From: Gemmatimonadota bacterium
Lineage (GTDB): Bacteria; Gemmatimonadota; Gemmatimonadetes; Gemmatimonadales; Gemmatimonadaceae
Direction: 5' to 3'
DNA: 64,000 nt
NCBI GenBank assembly: GCA_016712265.1
Contig: JADJRJ010000030.1
Location: 124,001 to 188,000 of the forward strand
Shown here: in pieces, positions 27,907 through 37,517 of the stretch
Layout: every line of letters begins with the position of its first letter
Numbering within the stretch: the stretch's first letter is position 1
Notes under the pieces: generated by a model
Databases searched by the model: none
The model's input: the letters and a program-made list of their open reading frames with translations, nothing else
What the model was told of the DNA's origin: nothing
Program-made: the position numbers and the translations under genes

Positions 27907-29691
27907 ATGGTACGATCAGGGATGCGGCTCTGCACCCTCCTCGTCGGACTGGCGCTCATGCTCCCGGGGGCCCTCCTCGGGCAGGAGTCGTTCACCCGGC
28001 AGGTGATCCTGGTTCCCCTGTTCCAGGGCAAGGACCGCCGCCTGGCGGATGCGGTGGCGGACGCCGTGCGATCGCGCGTGGGGCGTGGCGTTCGCCGCGC
28101 CGAGGCCACGGTGGTGGACGAGGGGCGCGTGGCGACGATCCTCACGCGGGCCAGCATCGATCGGACGACCACGGACACGTTCCACATCCGGACCCTGGCC
28201 CGGGAGGTGCGCGCCGATGAGATCGTGGAAGGGGAAGCGCTCCGGCTTTCCCCCACGCGCGTTCGCGCCTGGGGTCGCATCTCGCTCACGCGCGACCGCC
28301 GCATGATCCAGCCGCTCCCGTCGGTCGAGGCGCCTAACGCCGACTCGGCCGGGAGCCTGCTCGCGACTCAGGTCCTCGCCCACCGCCGCCAAATGACGGC
28401 GTTGCGCCGCTGCGAGAACGCGCTGCGCGAGGGAGAGAACCAGCGGGCCGTGACGGACGCTCGAGCGGGGGTGACCGCCTTTCCCGATGGCGTGATGGTG
28501 CGCACCTGCCTGGTGAGCGCGATGCTCGCCAATGGGGCGCCGGCCAATGAGCTCCTGGCGCAGGCGCGCGAGGTGTTGGCGCGACACCCCGAGTCGTGGT
28601 GGGGGATGGATGGCGCCGCGAAGGCGCATGATGCGCTGGGGCAACGCGCCGAGGCGGCGGCGATGTGGCTGCGGCTGGTGGCCACGGACACCGCCGACGT
28701 GATCCTCGGGCGCCGGGTCGCGACGGCGCTGCTCCGGGGCGGTAACGCCGCGCATGCCGTGCCCCTCACCGCGCGGCTCGTGGCGCTCGCGCCGGACGAC
28801 ACCGAAATCCTGCGACTGCAGTGGCAGGCGCTGGCGGCGACCAGTGCGTGGGAGGGGGCGGTGCGGGTCGGCACGCGCCTCTACGAGGAGGATCCGGTCT
28901 CGCGCGACGACAGTGCCTTCGTGTGGCGGCACGCGTTGGCGCAGCGCGCGTTTGGGGACACGTTGCGCGCGATGGCGGTGGCCGCAGACGGAGCCGCCCG
29001 CTTTCCGAAGGACCCGAAACTCTACCTCCTGTATGCGGACCTCGTGCGCACGGACAGTCGCATCGCGGTCGCCCGGGGTGTCCTGCGCTTCCCGGAGGTC
29101 GCGGAGCTTCGCCTCCTCCGGGCCCAGGAACTGCGGACCGCGGGCAAGACCGCCGAAGCGGTGAGCGAGTTGCAGCTCGCCACGACCCTCGACTCGTCGC
29201 TGGGGCAGGGGCACCTCGCCCTCGCCCAGGCGCACGCGGAGCTGGGCGCCCTGGATAGTGCGTTGGTCGAGGCACACCGCGCGATTGCGTCAGGCGCTGA
29301 TCGGTCAGCCGTCGTGCAGTTCGTCCTCGCACGCGGCAACGCGGTGTATCGAGCGGCCAACGCGACCAAGCAGCGCGCCGACTTCGAGCGCGCGTTCGGA
29401 TTCCTGGCCTACGCCGACTCCCTGCAGAGCACCGCGCAGTCCCAGTTCCTGCTGGGCGCGACGGCGTTGGCCATTTCGCAGCACGCGGCAAGCGAGGCGC
29501 CCGAGGTCAAGGCTTGCGACCTGTCGCGACTGGCGAGTGGCCTGCTTCCCCTCGCGCGCGAGAAGATCACGTCGGGGGCGCGGGTCGCGCCGGACGCGTC
29601 TCGGCAATACCTGGACTACCTCGACCAGCTCGAGCCGGTCGTCGCGCGCCAACTCGAGGTGCTCTGCGCCCCAGGCTCCCCGACCTCGTGA
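27907..29691 (+). CDS. Secreted TPR protein
   Basis: The 594-residue product has a signal peptide ending near ALLGQ, a short alpha/beta N-terminal domain (RQVILVPLFQGKDRRLADAVADAVRSRV, then ADEIVEGEALRLSPTRVRAWGRI) similar to domains that precede TPR arrays in signalling and adenylate-cyclase-linked proteins, and TPR-like helices over residues about 150-590. ATG 27907 may be replaced by ATG 27922. It is divergent from the MBL-SGNH gene with 92 nt between the chosen starts, and its stop TGA overlaps a possible start of the next gene (TGATG at 29689-29693). The partner proteins are unknown. Confidence 0.72.
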   Translation: MVRSGMRLCTLLVGLALMLPGALLGQESFTRQVILVPLFQGKDRRLADAVADAVRSRVGRGVRRAEATVVDEGRVATILTRASIDRTTTDTFHIRTLAREVRADEIVEGEALRLSPTRVRAWGRISLTRDRRMIQPLPSVEAPNADSAGSLLATQVLAHRRQMTALRRCENALREGENQRAVTDARAGVTAFPDGVMVRTCLVSAMLANGAPANELLAQAREVLARHPESWWGMDGAAKAHDALGQRAEAAAMWLRLVATDTADVILGRRVATALLRGGNAAHAVPLTARLVALAPDDTEILRLQWQALAATSAWEGAVRVGTRLYEEDPVSRDDSAFVWRHALAQRAFGDTLRAMAVAADGAARFPKDPKLYLLYADLVRTDSRIAVARGVLRFPEVAELRLLRAQELRTAGKTAEAVSELQLATTLDSSLGQGHLALAQAHAELGALDSALVEAHRAIASGADRSAVVQFVLARGNAVYRAANATKQRADFERAFGFLAYADSLQSTAQSQFLLGATALAISQHAASEAPEVKACDLSRLASGLLPLAREKITSGARVAPDASRQYLDYLDQLEPVVARQLEVLCAPGSPTS

Positions 29692-29738
29692 TGTCGGGCC
29701 GGCGCACGCGGTGTTCACTTGTCATGAGGTTCGCTCAC

Positions 29739-32654
29739 ATGAGATGTCGCCTCCTTGCCGGCGTGATGGCGCTGGCCATGACGGGCATGGCACAGGCGCA
29801 GTCGGTGGCGCGGGTGTATGACGGGACGCTCGCGCTGCCGTCGTACACCGAGGGGCCGCCGGACGCCAATCCCCCGTTCGATGCGCTGCAGCCTGCGGGG
29901 CGGCCGAACTATCCGTACACCATCCGGGACCAGTTGACGGACCGGCGGGCGGTGAAGCCCTGGCGCGCGGTCTTCCTGGAGAACGAGTACCTGAAGTGCT
30001 CCATCCTCCCGGACCTGGGCGGGCACTTGTATGGATGCACCGACAAGATCAACGGGCAGGAGATGTTCTACGCGAACACGGCGATGAAGTTCTCGAACAT
30101 CGCCTATCGCGGGTCGTGGGCCGCGTTCGGGATCGAGTTCAACTTTCCGGTCTCCCACAACTGGATGACGACCTCCCCGGTCGAGGTGAGCACGCGTCGA
30201 CACGCGGATGGACGCGCCTCGGTGTATGCGGCCAACACCGACCGGGTGTACGGGCTCCGGTGGGTCGTCGAGCTCTCATTGCGCCCCGGGCGTGCGGCAC
30301 TGGATCAGCGGGTGACGCTGACCAATCCGTCCGACACGCGCCAGCGCTTCTACTGGTGGACCAACGCGGCCGTGCGCGCCTTCGACGACACGCAGATCCT
30401 CTATCCCATGAAGTACACGGCATCCCACGGCTTCGCGGATGTCGATACGTGGCCGGTGGATCGTCGCGGCACGGACAACGCCGTGCTCCGCAACCATGTG
30501 TACGGACCGGTGTCCCGATTCAGCCATGCCAGCCGCGAGGGCTACATGTCGATCTGGCAGCCGCGAACGAACAGCGGCGTGGCGCACTACGCGCCACCCG
30601 ACGAGCTGCCGGCCAAGAAGATCTGGTCGTGGGGCGTGGACGCCGATGCGATGGACTGGCGGCGCGCCCTCTCGGATGATTCCAGTGCGTATGTGGAGAT
30701 CCAAGCCGGGCTCCTGCGCGACCAGGAGACCTATGCCTGGCTCGAGCCTAACGACCGCATCGAGTTCACGGAGACCTGGCTGCCGCTGCGCGAACTCGGC
30801 GGCGTCACCCGCGTCACCCCGCGCGTTGCGATGCACCTGTTCCGGCGCCCCGACGAGCGAGGTGTCCTGCGGCTCAAGCTGAATGCAGCCGAGTCGTTCC
30901 CTGGTGCTCGCCTCCAGGTGTGGTCGGGGCGTCGCACGTTCCACAACGAGCTGCTATCGCTCCATCCGCGACGGACGGCCTCGTGGGAGGGGCCGATTCC
31001 CGAGGACGCAGGCCCCGTGACGGTGACGCTCCTCGATCGGGCGGGCGCCGTGATTGTCACCCACACGGAAGGTCGCTTCGACTTTACGGCGGACTCTCTT
31101 GTCAATGTCGGTCCGCAGCCCGGGGCGCGAGGTCTCCCTGCGGCCGGGGCCAGCGATGGCACCTGGCTGAGCTGGGGTGCGGAGCGCGAGGTGAACGGCG
31201 ACTTGCTTGGGGCGTTGGAAGCGTACCGCACCGGACTCCGGTCGGCGCCGGGAAGCCTCCCGCTGTACAAGGCAGTTGGGCGGCTGGCCGTGATGTTGGG
31301 CCGCGAGGTGGAAGCGCTGTCGATGTTGGACGAGTACTTGCGCCAGGTCCCCTCGGATCACGAGGCGTCGTACTACCGTGGCCTTGCACACCTGCGCGCT
31401 GGGGACGCGCGCGAGGCCCGCCTGGCGCTGGAGTTCGCCCGTCAGCATGGGCCGCTGCGTTGGGCAGCCGAACGCGGGCTCGCGCGGCTCGAGAGCCGGA
31501 GCGGCCGGCTGGCCGATGCCGCGGATCGACTGGCGCGTGTCGCAGCGGCAAACAGCGAAGTGCAGCTCGAGGCCTCGATGTTGCTCAGCGCCGTTGGTGG
31601 AACGCGGTCGGAAACGGCGACTCGTTGGCGACGCGAGGTGCTCGCCCGCGACCCATCCAACCCACTAGCGCGGTGGGAGAACCGTCGCGCGGGTGGAGCC
31701 GAACCCACGCTGCTCGCCGACCTGGCCGCTGACCCGTCACGCATCATCTCGATCGCGACGCGATACCTGGAGTATGGACTCTACCGGCTGGCCCAAGAGC
31801 TGCTCGACGCGCCGTATCCCGCGCCGACCGGAGCCCCCGAGGCCGGCGTGCCACGGCCCCATGCCGACCCGATCATCGGGTACCTCGCCTGGTATGCGTG
31901 GGCGACCAAGCTCACCGGCGTCGCGCACCTGCAGGACAGCGCGAGCCAGCGTCCGGTATCGCACGTGTTTCCTCACGGCGCGATCGTTCGACACGTCCTC
32001 GACAGCGCCACCCGCGCGAACCCGCGCGACGCCACGGCGCAGTTCCTTCTCGGGATGATGGAGATGCAGCGCGGGGAGGTCGCCACGGCCGCTGGCCGCT
32101 GGGAGGCGCTTCGCACCGCCGGGGTCACCTTTCCGTCGTTGTATCGCAACCTCGGCGCGGCGGCGCTGCTGCTCGGTGATACGGCTCGGGCCGACGCCGT
32201 GCTGGACGAGGGCACGCGGAAGGAGCCGGGGAATCCCGGCGTGTGGAGCCTCGCGGACTCGGTGAAGGTGTTGCGACGTGCGTCGGCCGCGTCGCGGGCA
32301 GCCAGGCTTGATGCCTATCCCGACAAGGCCGGCATGCCAACGGCGCTGGTCTATCGTTATGCGCGCGTGCTGGCCGAGGCTGGCCGGTTTGATGATGCCG
32401 AGCGCTTGTTCGCGGATCGCTGGTTTTCCCGCGTCGAGGGCGGGACCAACCCGCGCGGGGTCTGGATGGAGGTGCGCACATGGCGGGCGCTGGCGGCCGC
32501 CGGTGGGGGGCGTTGCGATGAGGCGCGTGCCATCGTTCGCGGCCTCGCGACGCCCGTGGCTCGGTTGGCCTTCACCACGGATGGGATGGCCCCGTTCCTC
32601 ACGCGGGAGCCGGTGCGGTCGCGTGTGACCGAGGCGACGCGGATGTGTCCATGA
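29739..32654 (+). CDS. Secreted DUF5107 and TPR protein
   Basis: The chain of about 971 residues has a signal peptide (MRCRLLAGVMALAMTGMAQAQ), a DUF5107 domain (residues about 40-350: FLENEYLKCSILPDLGGHLYGC, NGQEMFYANTAMKF, GSWAAFGIEFNFPVSHNWMT, YWWTNAAVRAFDDTQILYPM), a linker beta-sandwich, then TPR repeats to the end. DUF5107 proteins share a galactose-mutarotase-like fold and often sit in carbohydrate-related loci. ATG 29739 is chosen because GAGG is 9 nt upstream and it gives a clean signal peptide. ATG 29691, coupled to the previous stop, and ATG 29724 are alternatives. A role in extracellular sugar handling is inference. Confidence 0.78.
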   Translation: MRCRLLAGVMALAMTGMAQAQSVARVYDGTLALPSYTEGPPDANPPFDALQPAGRPNYPYTIRDQLTDRRAVKPWRAVFLENEYLKCSILPDLGGHLYGCTDKINGQEMFYANTAMKFSNIAYRGSWAAFGIEFNFPVSHNWMTTSPVEVSTRRHADGRASVYAANTDRVYGLRWVVELSLRPGRAALDQRVTLTNPSDTRQRFYWWTNAAVRAFDDTQILYPMKYTASHGFADVDTWPVDRRGTDNAVLRNHVYGPVSRFSHASREGYMSIWQPRTNSGVAHYAPPDELPAKKIWSWGVDADAMDWRRALSDDSSAYVEIQAGLLRDQETYAWLEPNDRIEFTETWLPLRELGGVTRVTPRVAMHLFRRPDERGVLRLKLNAAESFPGARLQVWSGRRTFHNELLSLHPRRTASWEGPIPEDAGPVTVTLLDRAGAVIVTHTEGRFDFTADSLVNVGPQPGARGLPAAGASDGTWLSWGAEREVNGDLLGALEAYRTGLRSAPGSLPLYKAVGRLAVMLGREVEALSMLDEYLRQVPSDHEASYYRGLAHLRAGDAREARLALEFARQHGPLRWAAERGLARLESRSGRLADAADRLARVAAANSEVQLEASMLLSAVGGTRSETATRWRREVLARDPSNPLARWENRRAGGAEPTLLADLAADPSRIISIATRYLEYGLYRLAQELLDAPYPAPTGAPEAGVPRPHADPIIGYLAWYAWATKLTGVAHLQDSASQRPVSHVFPHGAIVRHVLDSATRANPRDATAQFLLGMMEMQRGEVATAAGRWEALRTAGVTFPSLYRNLGAAALLLGDTARADAVLDEGTRKEPGNPGVWSLADSVKVLRRASAASRAARLDAYPDKAGMPTALVYRYARVLAEAGRFDDAERLFADRWFSRVEGGTNPRGVWMEVRTWRALAAAGGGRCDEARAIVRGLATPVARLAFTTDGMAPFLTREPVRSRVTEATRMCP

Positions 32655-32707
32655 CTTCCCCCGGCCCGCGTCCGGGGTGACCTTTGGCCGGCCCCTTTCC
32701 CGACCAG

Positions 32708-33667
32708 ATGCGCAGCCTGACCATTGCGGACTTTGAGGAAGTCCGGGCGCGAATTGCGCCCCACATCAAGCACACGCCGCTGCTGACCTCCCGGCAGCTG
32801 AGCGAGGTGACCGGCTTCGACGTGCGACTGAAGGCGGAATGCTTCCAGCGGGTGGGCTCGTACAAGATCCGTGGCCCGCTGAACAAGTTTGCGCAGATGC
32901 CGGAGGAGGAAAAACGGCGGGGCGTCGTCTGCTCCTCGGCGGGGAATCATGCGCAGGGGGTGGCGTTGGCCGCGCGCATTCATGGCATCCGGGCCGTGAT
33001 CTGCATGGCGACCAACGCGACGCCGGCCAAGATCGCCGCGACAAAGGCCTATGGCGGTGAGGTGGTGCTGCATGGATCGATCTGGGACGAGGCCAACGAG
33101 AAGGCGAAGGAGTTGGTGCGCACCGAAGGGCTCACGTATGTGCATCCCTTCGATGACGAACAGCTTATAGCCGGACAAGGGACGCTCGGGCTCGAGGTCG
33201 TTCAGGATTGGCCGGAGCTGGACGCGATCGTCGTCCCGATCGGCGGGGGCGGGTTGATCGCCGGGGTGTGCCAGGCGATCAAGGCGCACAACCCGAAGGC
33301 GAAGGTCATTGGCGTGGAATCTTCCGACGGTCCCGCGATGAAGATGAGTCTCGATGCCGGCGAGCTGCAGACGATCGACTGCCGGACGATCATCGATGGG
33401 TTGCGCGTGCGGCGGGCCGGCGTGATCAACTTCGAGATGGTCAAGCGACATGTCGACGAGATCGTGACGCTGCCGGATCGCGAGATCTTCGATGCCATGA
33501 TCTGGATCATGGAGCGGTGCAAGCTTGTGGTGGAAGGCGCGGCGGCCGCCAGCGTGGCGGCGATGATGCACGGGTTGATCAAGATGCCCCCGGGATCGAA
33601 GGTGGTTGGGGTCCTGTCGGGCGGGAACCTCAACCTGGACCAATTGCGCGGCCTGAGGTGGAACTGA
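32708..33667 (+). CDS. Threonine/serine dehydratase-like PLP enzyme, no ACT domain
   Basis: The 319-residue protein belongs to fold-type II PLP enzymes. It has RVGSYKIRGPLNKF with the cofactor Lys at about residue 53, VCSSAGNHAQGVALAA, and the phosphate-binding loop PIGGGGLIAG. The C-terminus VVEGAAAASVAAM...VVGVLSGGNLN is typical of threonine ammonia-lyase (TdcB) and serine racemase. There is no ACT regulatory domain, so it is the catabolic or racemase type rather than feedback-regulated IlvA. It would turn threonine into 2-oxobutanoate or serine into pyruvate. ATG 32708 is chosen; TTG 32684 is possible. The stop overlaps the fabH start (TGATG). Confidence 0.85.
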   Translation: MRSLTIADFEEVRARIAPHIKHTPLLTSRQLSEVTGFDVRLKAECFQRVGSYKIRGPLNKFAQMPEEEKRRGVVCSSAGNHAQGVALAARIHGIRAVICMATNATPAKIAATKAYGGEVVLHGSIWDEANEKAKELVRTEGLTYVHPFDDEQLIAGQGTLGLEVVQDWPELDAIVVPIGGGGLIAGVCQAIKAHNPKAKVIGVESSDGPAMKMSLDAGELQTIDCRTIIDGLRVRRAGVINFEMVKRHVDEIVTLPDREIFDAMIWIMERCKLVVEGAAAASVAAMMHGLIKMPPGSKVVGVLSGGNLNLDQLRGLRWN

Positions 33668-34810
33668 TGCCCTACGCGGCGATTACGGGGTGGGGCGACG
33701 GCATGCCCCCGGCCGTCCTGAGCAACGAAGACCTCTCGACCTTCCTCGAGACCTCGGACGAGTGGATCACGACGCGCACCGGGATGAAGGAGCGCAGGAT
33801 CTCCCACGTCACGGCCATCGAGATGGCCACCCTCGCCGCGTCGCGCGCCCTCGCATGTGCGGGGCTCGACGCCGGAGAGGTCGACCTGATCATCTACGGT
33901 GGGTGCTCCAATGACGAGGTCGTGCCGAACAGCGCCAGTGGGGTGCAGGTAGCGTTAGGCGCCACGCGTGCGGCGGCGATGGACGTGAACACCGCGTGCA
34001 CGAGCTTCATCTACGGGCTCTCCGCGGCGACGGCGATGATCCAGAACGGGACCGTGCGCAATGCCGTGGTGATCGGGGTGGAGCTGATCTCCCGATACAT
34101 GGACTGGAGCAACCGGAATGTCGCGGTGTTGTTTGGCGATGGCGCGGCGGCGGTGGTGGTGCAGGCCACGGATCGTCCCGAGGGAGTGCTGGGCTCCGTG
34201 CTTGGGTGCGACGCCGAGGCGCGACAGGTGCTGCGGGTGCGCGGGATGGGGTGCACGTACGCCGGCGTGGGGATTGCCCTCGGCGATACGGCCTGGGATT
34301 TTGACGGGCAGGCCATCTTCAAGCGCGCAGTGAAGGGGATGAGTGAAGCCTGCGCACGGGTGATGGCGCAGGCCGGGGTGACGGCCGACGACATTGACCT
34401 CGTGATCCCGCACCAGGCCAACCTGCGGATCATTGAGTCGGTGGCGAAGTATGCCGGTGTGCCGATGGATCGGGTGATCGTGACGGTGCAGAAGTACGGA
34501 AACATGAGCGCGGCCACCGTCCCGGTCAGCCTCGTCGAGGCGCTCAAGGAAGGGCGCATCACGCCGGGGGCGAAGATCCTGATGCCAGGCTTTGGTGGCG
34601 GGCTGACCTTCGGTGCCCTCCTGGTGCAGTGGGGAGACCGGGTCACCCCGTTAGGCGAGTCGCCGATGGCGTTCCCGGAGAACCCGCGCGGTGCACTCGG
34701 AGATGGTGAACGCGATCCGTGCGGGCCAGGATCCGCATGGGCGATCCGCGGCCGGATTGGCGGCACCGGTGTTTGCCGAGAGCCGCCCCGGTGCGAGCCG
34801 CCCGGCGTGA
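33667..34810 (+). CDS. fabH: Beta-ketoacyl-ACP synthase III, frameshifted near its end
   Basis: KAS III starts fatty-acid synthesis by condensing acyl-CoA with malonyl-ACP. Visible are TRTGMKERR, the catalytic Cys111 in VNTACTSFIYG, the His in PHQANLRIIES and the Asn in YGNMSAATVP. As given, the frame runs on into the downstream transporter. Removing one G at 34699/34700 restores a natural C-terminus (RGALEMVNAIRAG...) that stops at TGA 34808-34810, overlapping the transporter's GTG (GTGA). That arrangement fits the coupling seen on either side, so I read the long fusion frame as an indel product. The rebuilt length is about 380 residues, somewhat longer than typical FabH. Confidence 0.85.
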
Positions 34811-36045
34811 CCGTGCGCCTGCCGGGCGGGGATGGGTCGCGGGTGCTGGTGGCCCTGGTCGCTGCAATGGTGATAGGCGTCGCGATCGCCGGCAGCGGGC
34901 ATGCGGGGGCCGCGCAGGTGGCCACGGCCATCCAGCCCGTGGGCGTGTTGTGGGTGAACGCGATCCGCATGACGGTGATCCCGCTGGTGGTATCGCTGTT
35001 GATCACCGGGATCGCCGCGGCGGCTGACGTGGCCAGCCTTGGCCGTCTCGGGGCGAGGACCCTTGGGGTCTTTGGAGCCATGCTGGTGGGCAGTGCCGCG
35101 GTCACCCTTGTGGTGGCCGTCCCGCTGTTCTCCCTGTTTCCCGCAGCGCTGGTGGGCAAGGTGCCGCTTCCGCCTGGCGCGCAGGAGGCGGCCGCGGAGG
35201 TGGCCAAGGCGGTGCCGACGGGGGTGATGGACTTCATCATGAGCCTGGTGCCGTCGAACCCCATCGCGGCGGCGGCGTCGGGGAACATGGTGTCGCTGAT
35301 TGTGTTCACGGGCCTCCTCGCCCTGGCACTCGCGCGCGGGACAGTGGAGGACCGCGCGCCGGTGGTCGCGTTTTTCAAGTCGTTAGGCGCCGCGATGACC
35401 CGACTCGTCGAATGGATCGTCGCGTTGGCTCCGGTGGCGGTATTCGCGCTAATGCTGCCGCTGGCGGTGCAGGCGGGCGGGGCGCTCGTTGGCGCCGTGG
35501 GGTTCTATGTGTTGGCGATCGCGCTCACCTGCGTGGTCGTGACCGCCCTGTGTTATCCCATCGCGGGCCGGGGGGGCGGGGTGCGCGGCTTTGCCTCAGC
35601 GGTGCTGCCCTCACAGCTGATCGGGATCAGCACCTCGTCGTCGGTGGCGTCGTTGCCCGCGATGGTACGCACGGCCGATGTCATGGGCATCCCCTCGCAG
35701 GTGAGCGGGTTTGTACTGCCCCTGGCCGTGAGCGTCTTCAAGCCTGCCGCGCCGGTGATGTGGATCGTGGGGGCGTTGTTCATTTCCCGCTTTTATGGCG
35801 TCGACTTGACGACGGGGGGGCTTGCCACGGTCGCCCTGGCGTCCGTGTTCGTGTCGTTTGCCGCACCGGGGGTGCCGCGTGGGGCGTTCCTCCTGCTGAC
35901 GCCGCTGTTCGAGGCGGTTGGGCTTCCAGCGGAAGGGATCGGAGTGCTCATCGCGATCGACCTGATCCCGGATATGTGCGCCACGGTGGTGAACGTCACT
36001 GGAGACGTGGCGGCTACATCGTGGGCGGGGCGGTCGCGCACATGA
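34807..36045 (+). CDS. SDF-family (dicarboxylate/amino acid:cation symporter-like) transporter, divergent
   Basis: The 412-residue membrane protein follows the glutamate-transporter fold: repeated hydrophobic segments, IRMTVIPLVVSLLITGI, NPIAAAASGNMVSLIVF, the HP1-like serine stretch STSSSVASLP, and the TM8 signature DLIPDMCATVVNVTGD. Two key sites differ. The TM7 NMDGT sodium motif is replaced by SVFKPA in LPLAVSVFKPAAPVM, and the substrate arginine of acidic amino-acid carriers is Ala (DMCAT instead of DMxRT). The substrate and coupling ion are therefore uncertain. GTG 34807 overlaps the restored fabH stop, and the end overlaps the VOC gene (ATGA). Confidence 0.85.
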   Translation: MTVRLPGGDGSRVLVALVAAMVIGVAIAGSGHAGAAQVATAIQPVGVLWVNAIRMTVIPLVVSLLITGIAAAADVASLGRLGARTLGVFGAMLVGSAAVTLVVAVPLFSLFPAALVGKVPLPPGAQEAAAEVAKAVPTGVMDFIMSLVPSNPIAAAASGNMVSLIVFTGLLALALARGTVEDRAPVVAFFKSLGAAMTRLVEWIVALAPVAVFALMLPLAVQAGGALVGAVGFYVLAIALTCVVVTALCYPIAGRGGGVRGFASAVLPSQLIGISTSSSVASLPAMVRTADVMGIPSQVSGFVLPLAVSVFKPAAPVMWIVGALFISRFYGVDLTTGGLATVALASVFVSFAAPGVPRGAFLLLTPLFEAVGLPAEGIGVLIAIDLIPDMCATVVNVTGDVAATSWAGRSRT

Positions 36046-36449
36046 GCCCGGTCACGTTGCAGGCGGTGGTGTACGCGAAGGACCTTCGCGTGCTCGGGGA
36101 GTTCTACCAAACGGTGCTTGGACTCGCGGGGCTTGAGGAGGGGAGGGGGTTTGTCCTGCTCTCCGGGCACGGGTATGAACTCTCTGTGGTCCAAATCCCG
36201 GAAGCCTACGCTGCCGAGATAGTGATCGCGACACCCCCCGTTCCGCGGGAGGACACACCGATCAAGCTGTCGTTCCTCGTGCCGGGGATCGCGGGCGCGC
36301 GGCAGGGCATCGCGAGCCTCGGGGGCACCCTGCAATCTGACACAGTAGCCTGGGAGTGGCGCGGGTGTCGCCACCTGGACGGTACGGACCCCGAGGGCAA
36401 TGTCTTCCAGCTCCGCGAGGTTTCCGGACCATCCGTGCTGCCCCAGTGA
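36042..36449 (+). CDS. VOC (glyoxalase/bleomycin-resistance fold) family protein
   Basis: The 135-residue protein shows the paired beta-alpha-beta modules of the vicinal-oxygen-chelate fold: LQAVVYAKDLRVLGEFYQTVLGL, GFVLLSGHGYELSVVQIP, IKLSFLVPGIAGARQGIASLGG and HLDGTDPEGNVFQLRE. The terminal DPEGN motif with its Glu ligand is typical. The first His ligand appears absent (AVVYAKDL), so it may be non-metal or a binding protein. ATG 36042 overlaps the transporter stop by 4 nt. It ends the coupled set with fabH. Confidence 0.8.
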   Translation: MSPVTLQAVVYAKDLRVLGEFYQTVLGLAGLEEGRGFVLLSGHGYELSVVQIPEAYAAEIVIATPPVPREDTPIKLSFLVPGIAGARQGIASLGGTLQSDTVAWEWRGCRHLDGTDPEGNVFQLREVSGPSVLPQ

Positions 36450-36507
36450 GTGTTCCCGGCCACCCGCCGATGCGCGCGCGGCCAATGTCCCCAGGACCCG
36501 AGGATAT

Positions 36508-37395
36508 ATGAGACAGGTCGCCAGCTTACTCCTCGTATGCGTCGCGGCCGCGCTGCCCGCGCAGGCACCGGTCACCTTGCAGCAGGTGATGGGGGTCGCC
36601 ACGCGCGCACCAAACGAGGTGATCCGGTACGGCGAGGCGCCCGAGCAGTTCGGCCACCTGCGACTCCCACAAGGGCCGGGGCCGTTTCCCGTGGTCGTGT
36701 TCATCCACGGCGGTTGTTGGCTCTCGCAGTTCGGGATTGAACACGCGGCGCCCCTGGAGCAGGCCTTCGCGGACTCCGGGTATGCCGTGTGGAGCTTGGA
36801 GTACCGACGCGTGGGGAATCCCGGTGGTGGTTGGCCCGGAACCTTTCGCGACATCGCGGCCGGAGCCGACCACCTGCGTACCGTCGCGAGGCAGCATCCG
36901 CTCGACCTCACGCGCGTGATCGCGTCCGGTCATTCCGCCGGCGGCTTCTTTGCGCTCTGGTTGGCGGCACGTCGGCGGTTGCCAGTCGAGTCGGAGCTGC
37001 ATGACCCCGATCCGCTGCGCGTGACCGGCGTACTGGCGTTGGCGCCGGCTCCTGATCTTGAGGGGTTGCACACCGCAGGGGTGTGCGGCCAGGTGATTGG
37101 CAAGCTGATGGGCGGCTCTCCCTCCGAGGTTCCTGCGCGCTACGGGAGCGCTTCGATGATGCGCCTTGCCCCGATTGAGGTACCCACGGAGGCCGTGATC
37201 GGTGAAGCCGATGCGAGCTGGGCGCCTGTCGGTCGCGCGTACGTCAGTCGTGCGACGGCGGTTGGTGATGCACGGCTGCACGTGGCCGAGGTGGCCGGAG
37301 CCGGGCACTTCGACGTCATCGCACCTTTCGCCCCGGCCTGGCGAGCGGTGATGGAAGGACTTCGCCGTCTGGTACCCGAGGTTACGGCTCGCTGA
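36508..37395 (+). CDS. Secreted alpha/beta hydrolase (esterase/lipase type)
   Basis: The 295-residue protein has a signal peptide (MRQVASLLLVCVAAALPAQA) and the alpha/beta-hydrolase core: the oxyanion loop VVFIHGGCW, YAVWSLEYRRVG, the nucleophile elbow ASGHSAGG and the C-terminal GAGHFDVI with the catalytic His. HGG plus GHSAGG places it in the hormone-sensitive-lipase or carboxylesterase side of the fold. The start ATG 36508 follows CGAGG. It is a single gene 58 nt after the VOC gene. The substrate is unknown. Confidence 0.85.
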   Translation: MRQVASLLLVCVAAALPAQAPVTLQQVMGVATRAPNEVIRYGEAPEQFGHLRLPQGPGPFPVVVFIHGGCWLSQFGIEHAAPLEQAFADSGYAVWSLEYRRVGNPGGGWPGTFRDIAAGADHLRTVARQHPLDLTRVIASGHSAGGFFALWLAARRRLPVESELHDPDPLRVTGVLALAPAPDLEGLHTAGVCGQVIGKLMGGSPSEVPARYGSASMMRLAPIEVPTEAVIGEADASWAPVGRAYVSRATAVGDARLHVAEVAGAGHFDVIAPFAPAWRAVMEGLRRLVPEVTAR

Positions 37396-37517
37396 CGAAT
37401 TGCTCGCCACAGCCTCCGTATGAACGAGGCGAGAGTCAGGCGCGTACTACCGTTGCAATCGTGTCGCCAGACCGGCGCCCTCGACGCCTCCGCTCGCATC
37501 TCGCCACACCACACGCC

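Noticed and set aside
33208..36045. A 945-residue FabH-symporter fusion protein
   Set aside because: One base removed near 34699 separates the two genes with a GTGA overlap and gives FabH a natural tail; the joining peptide looks like out-of-frame translation.
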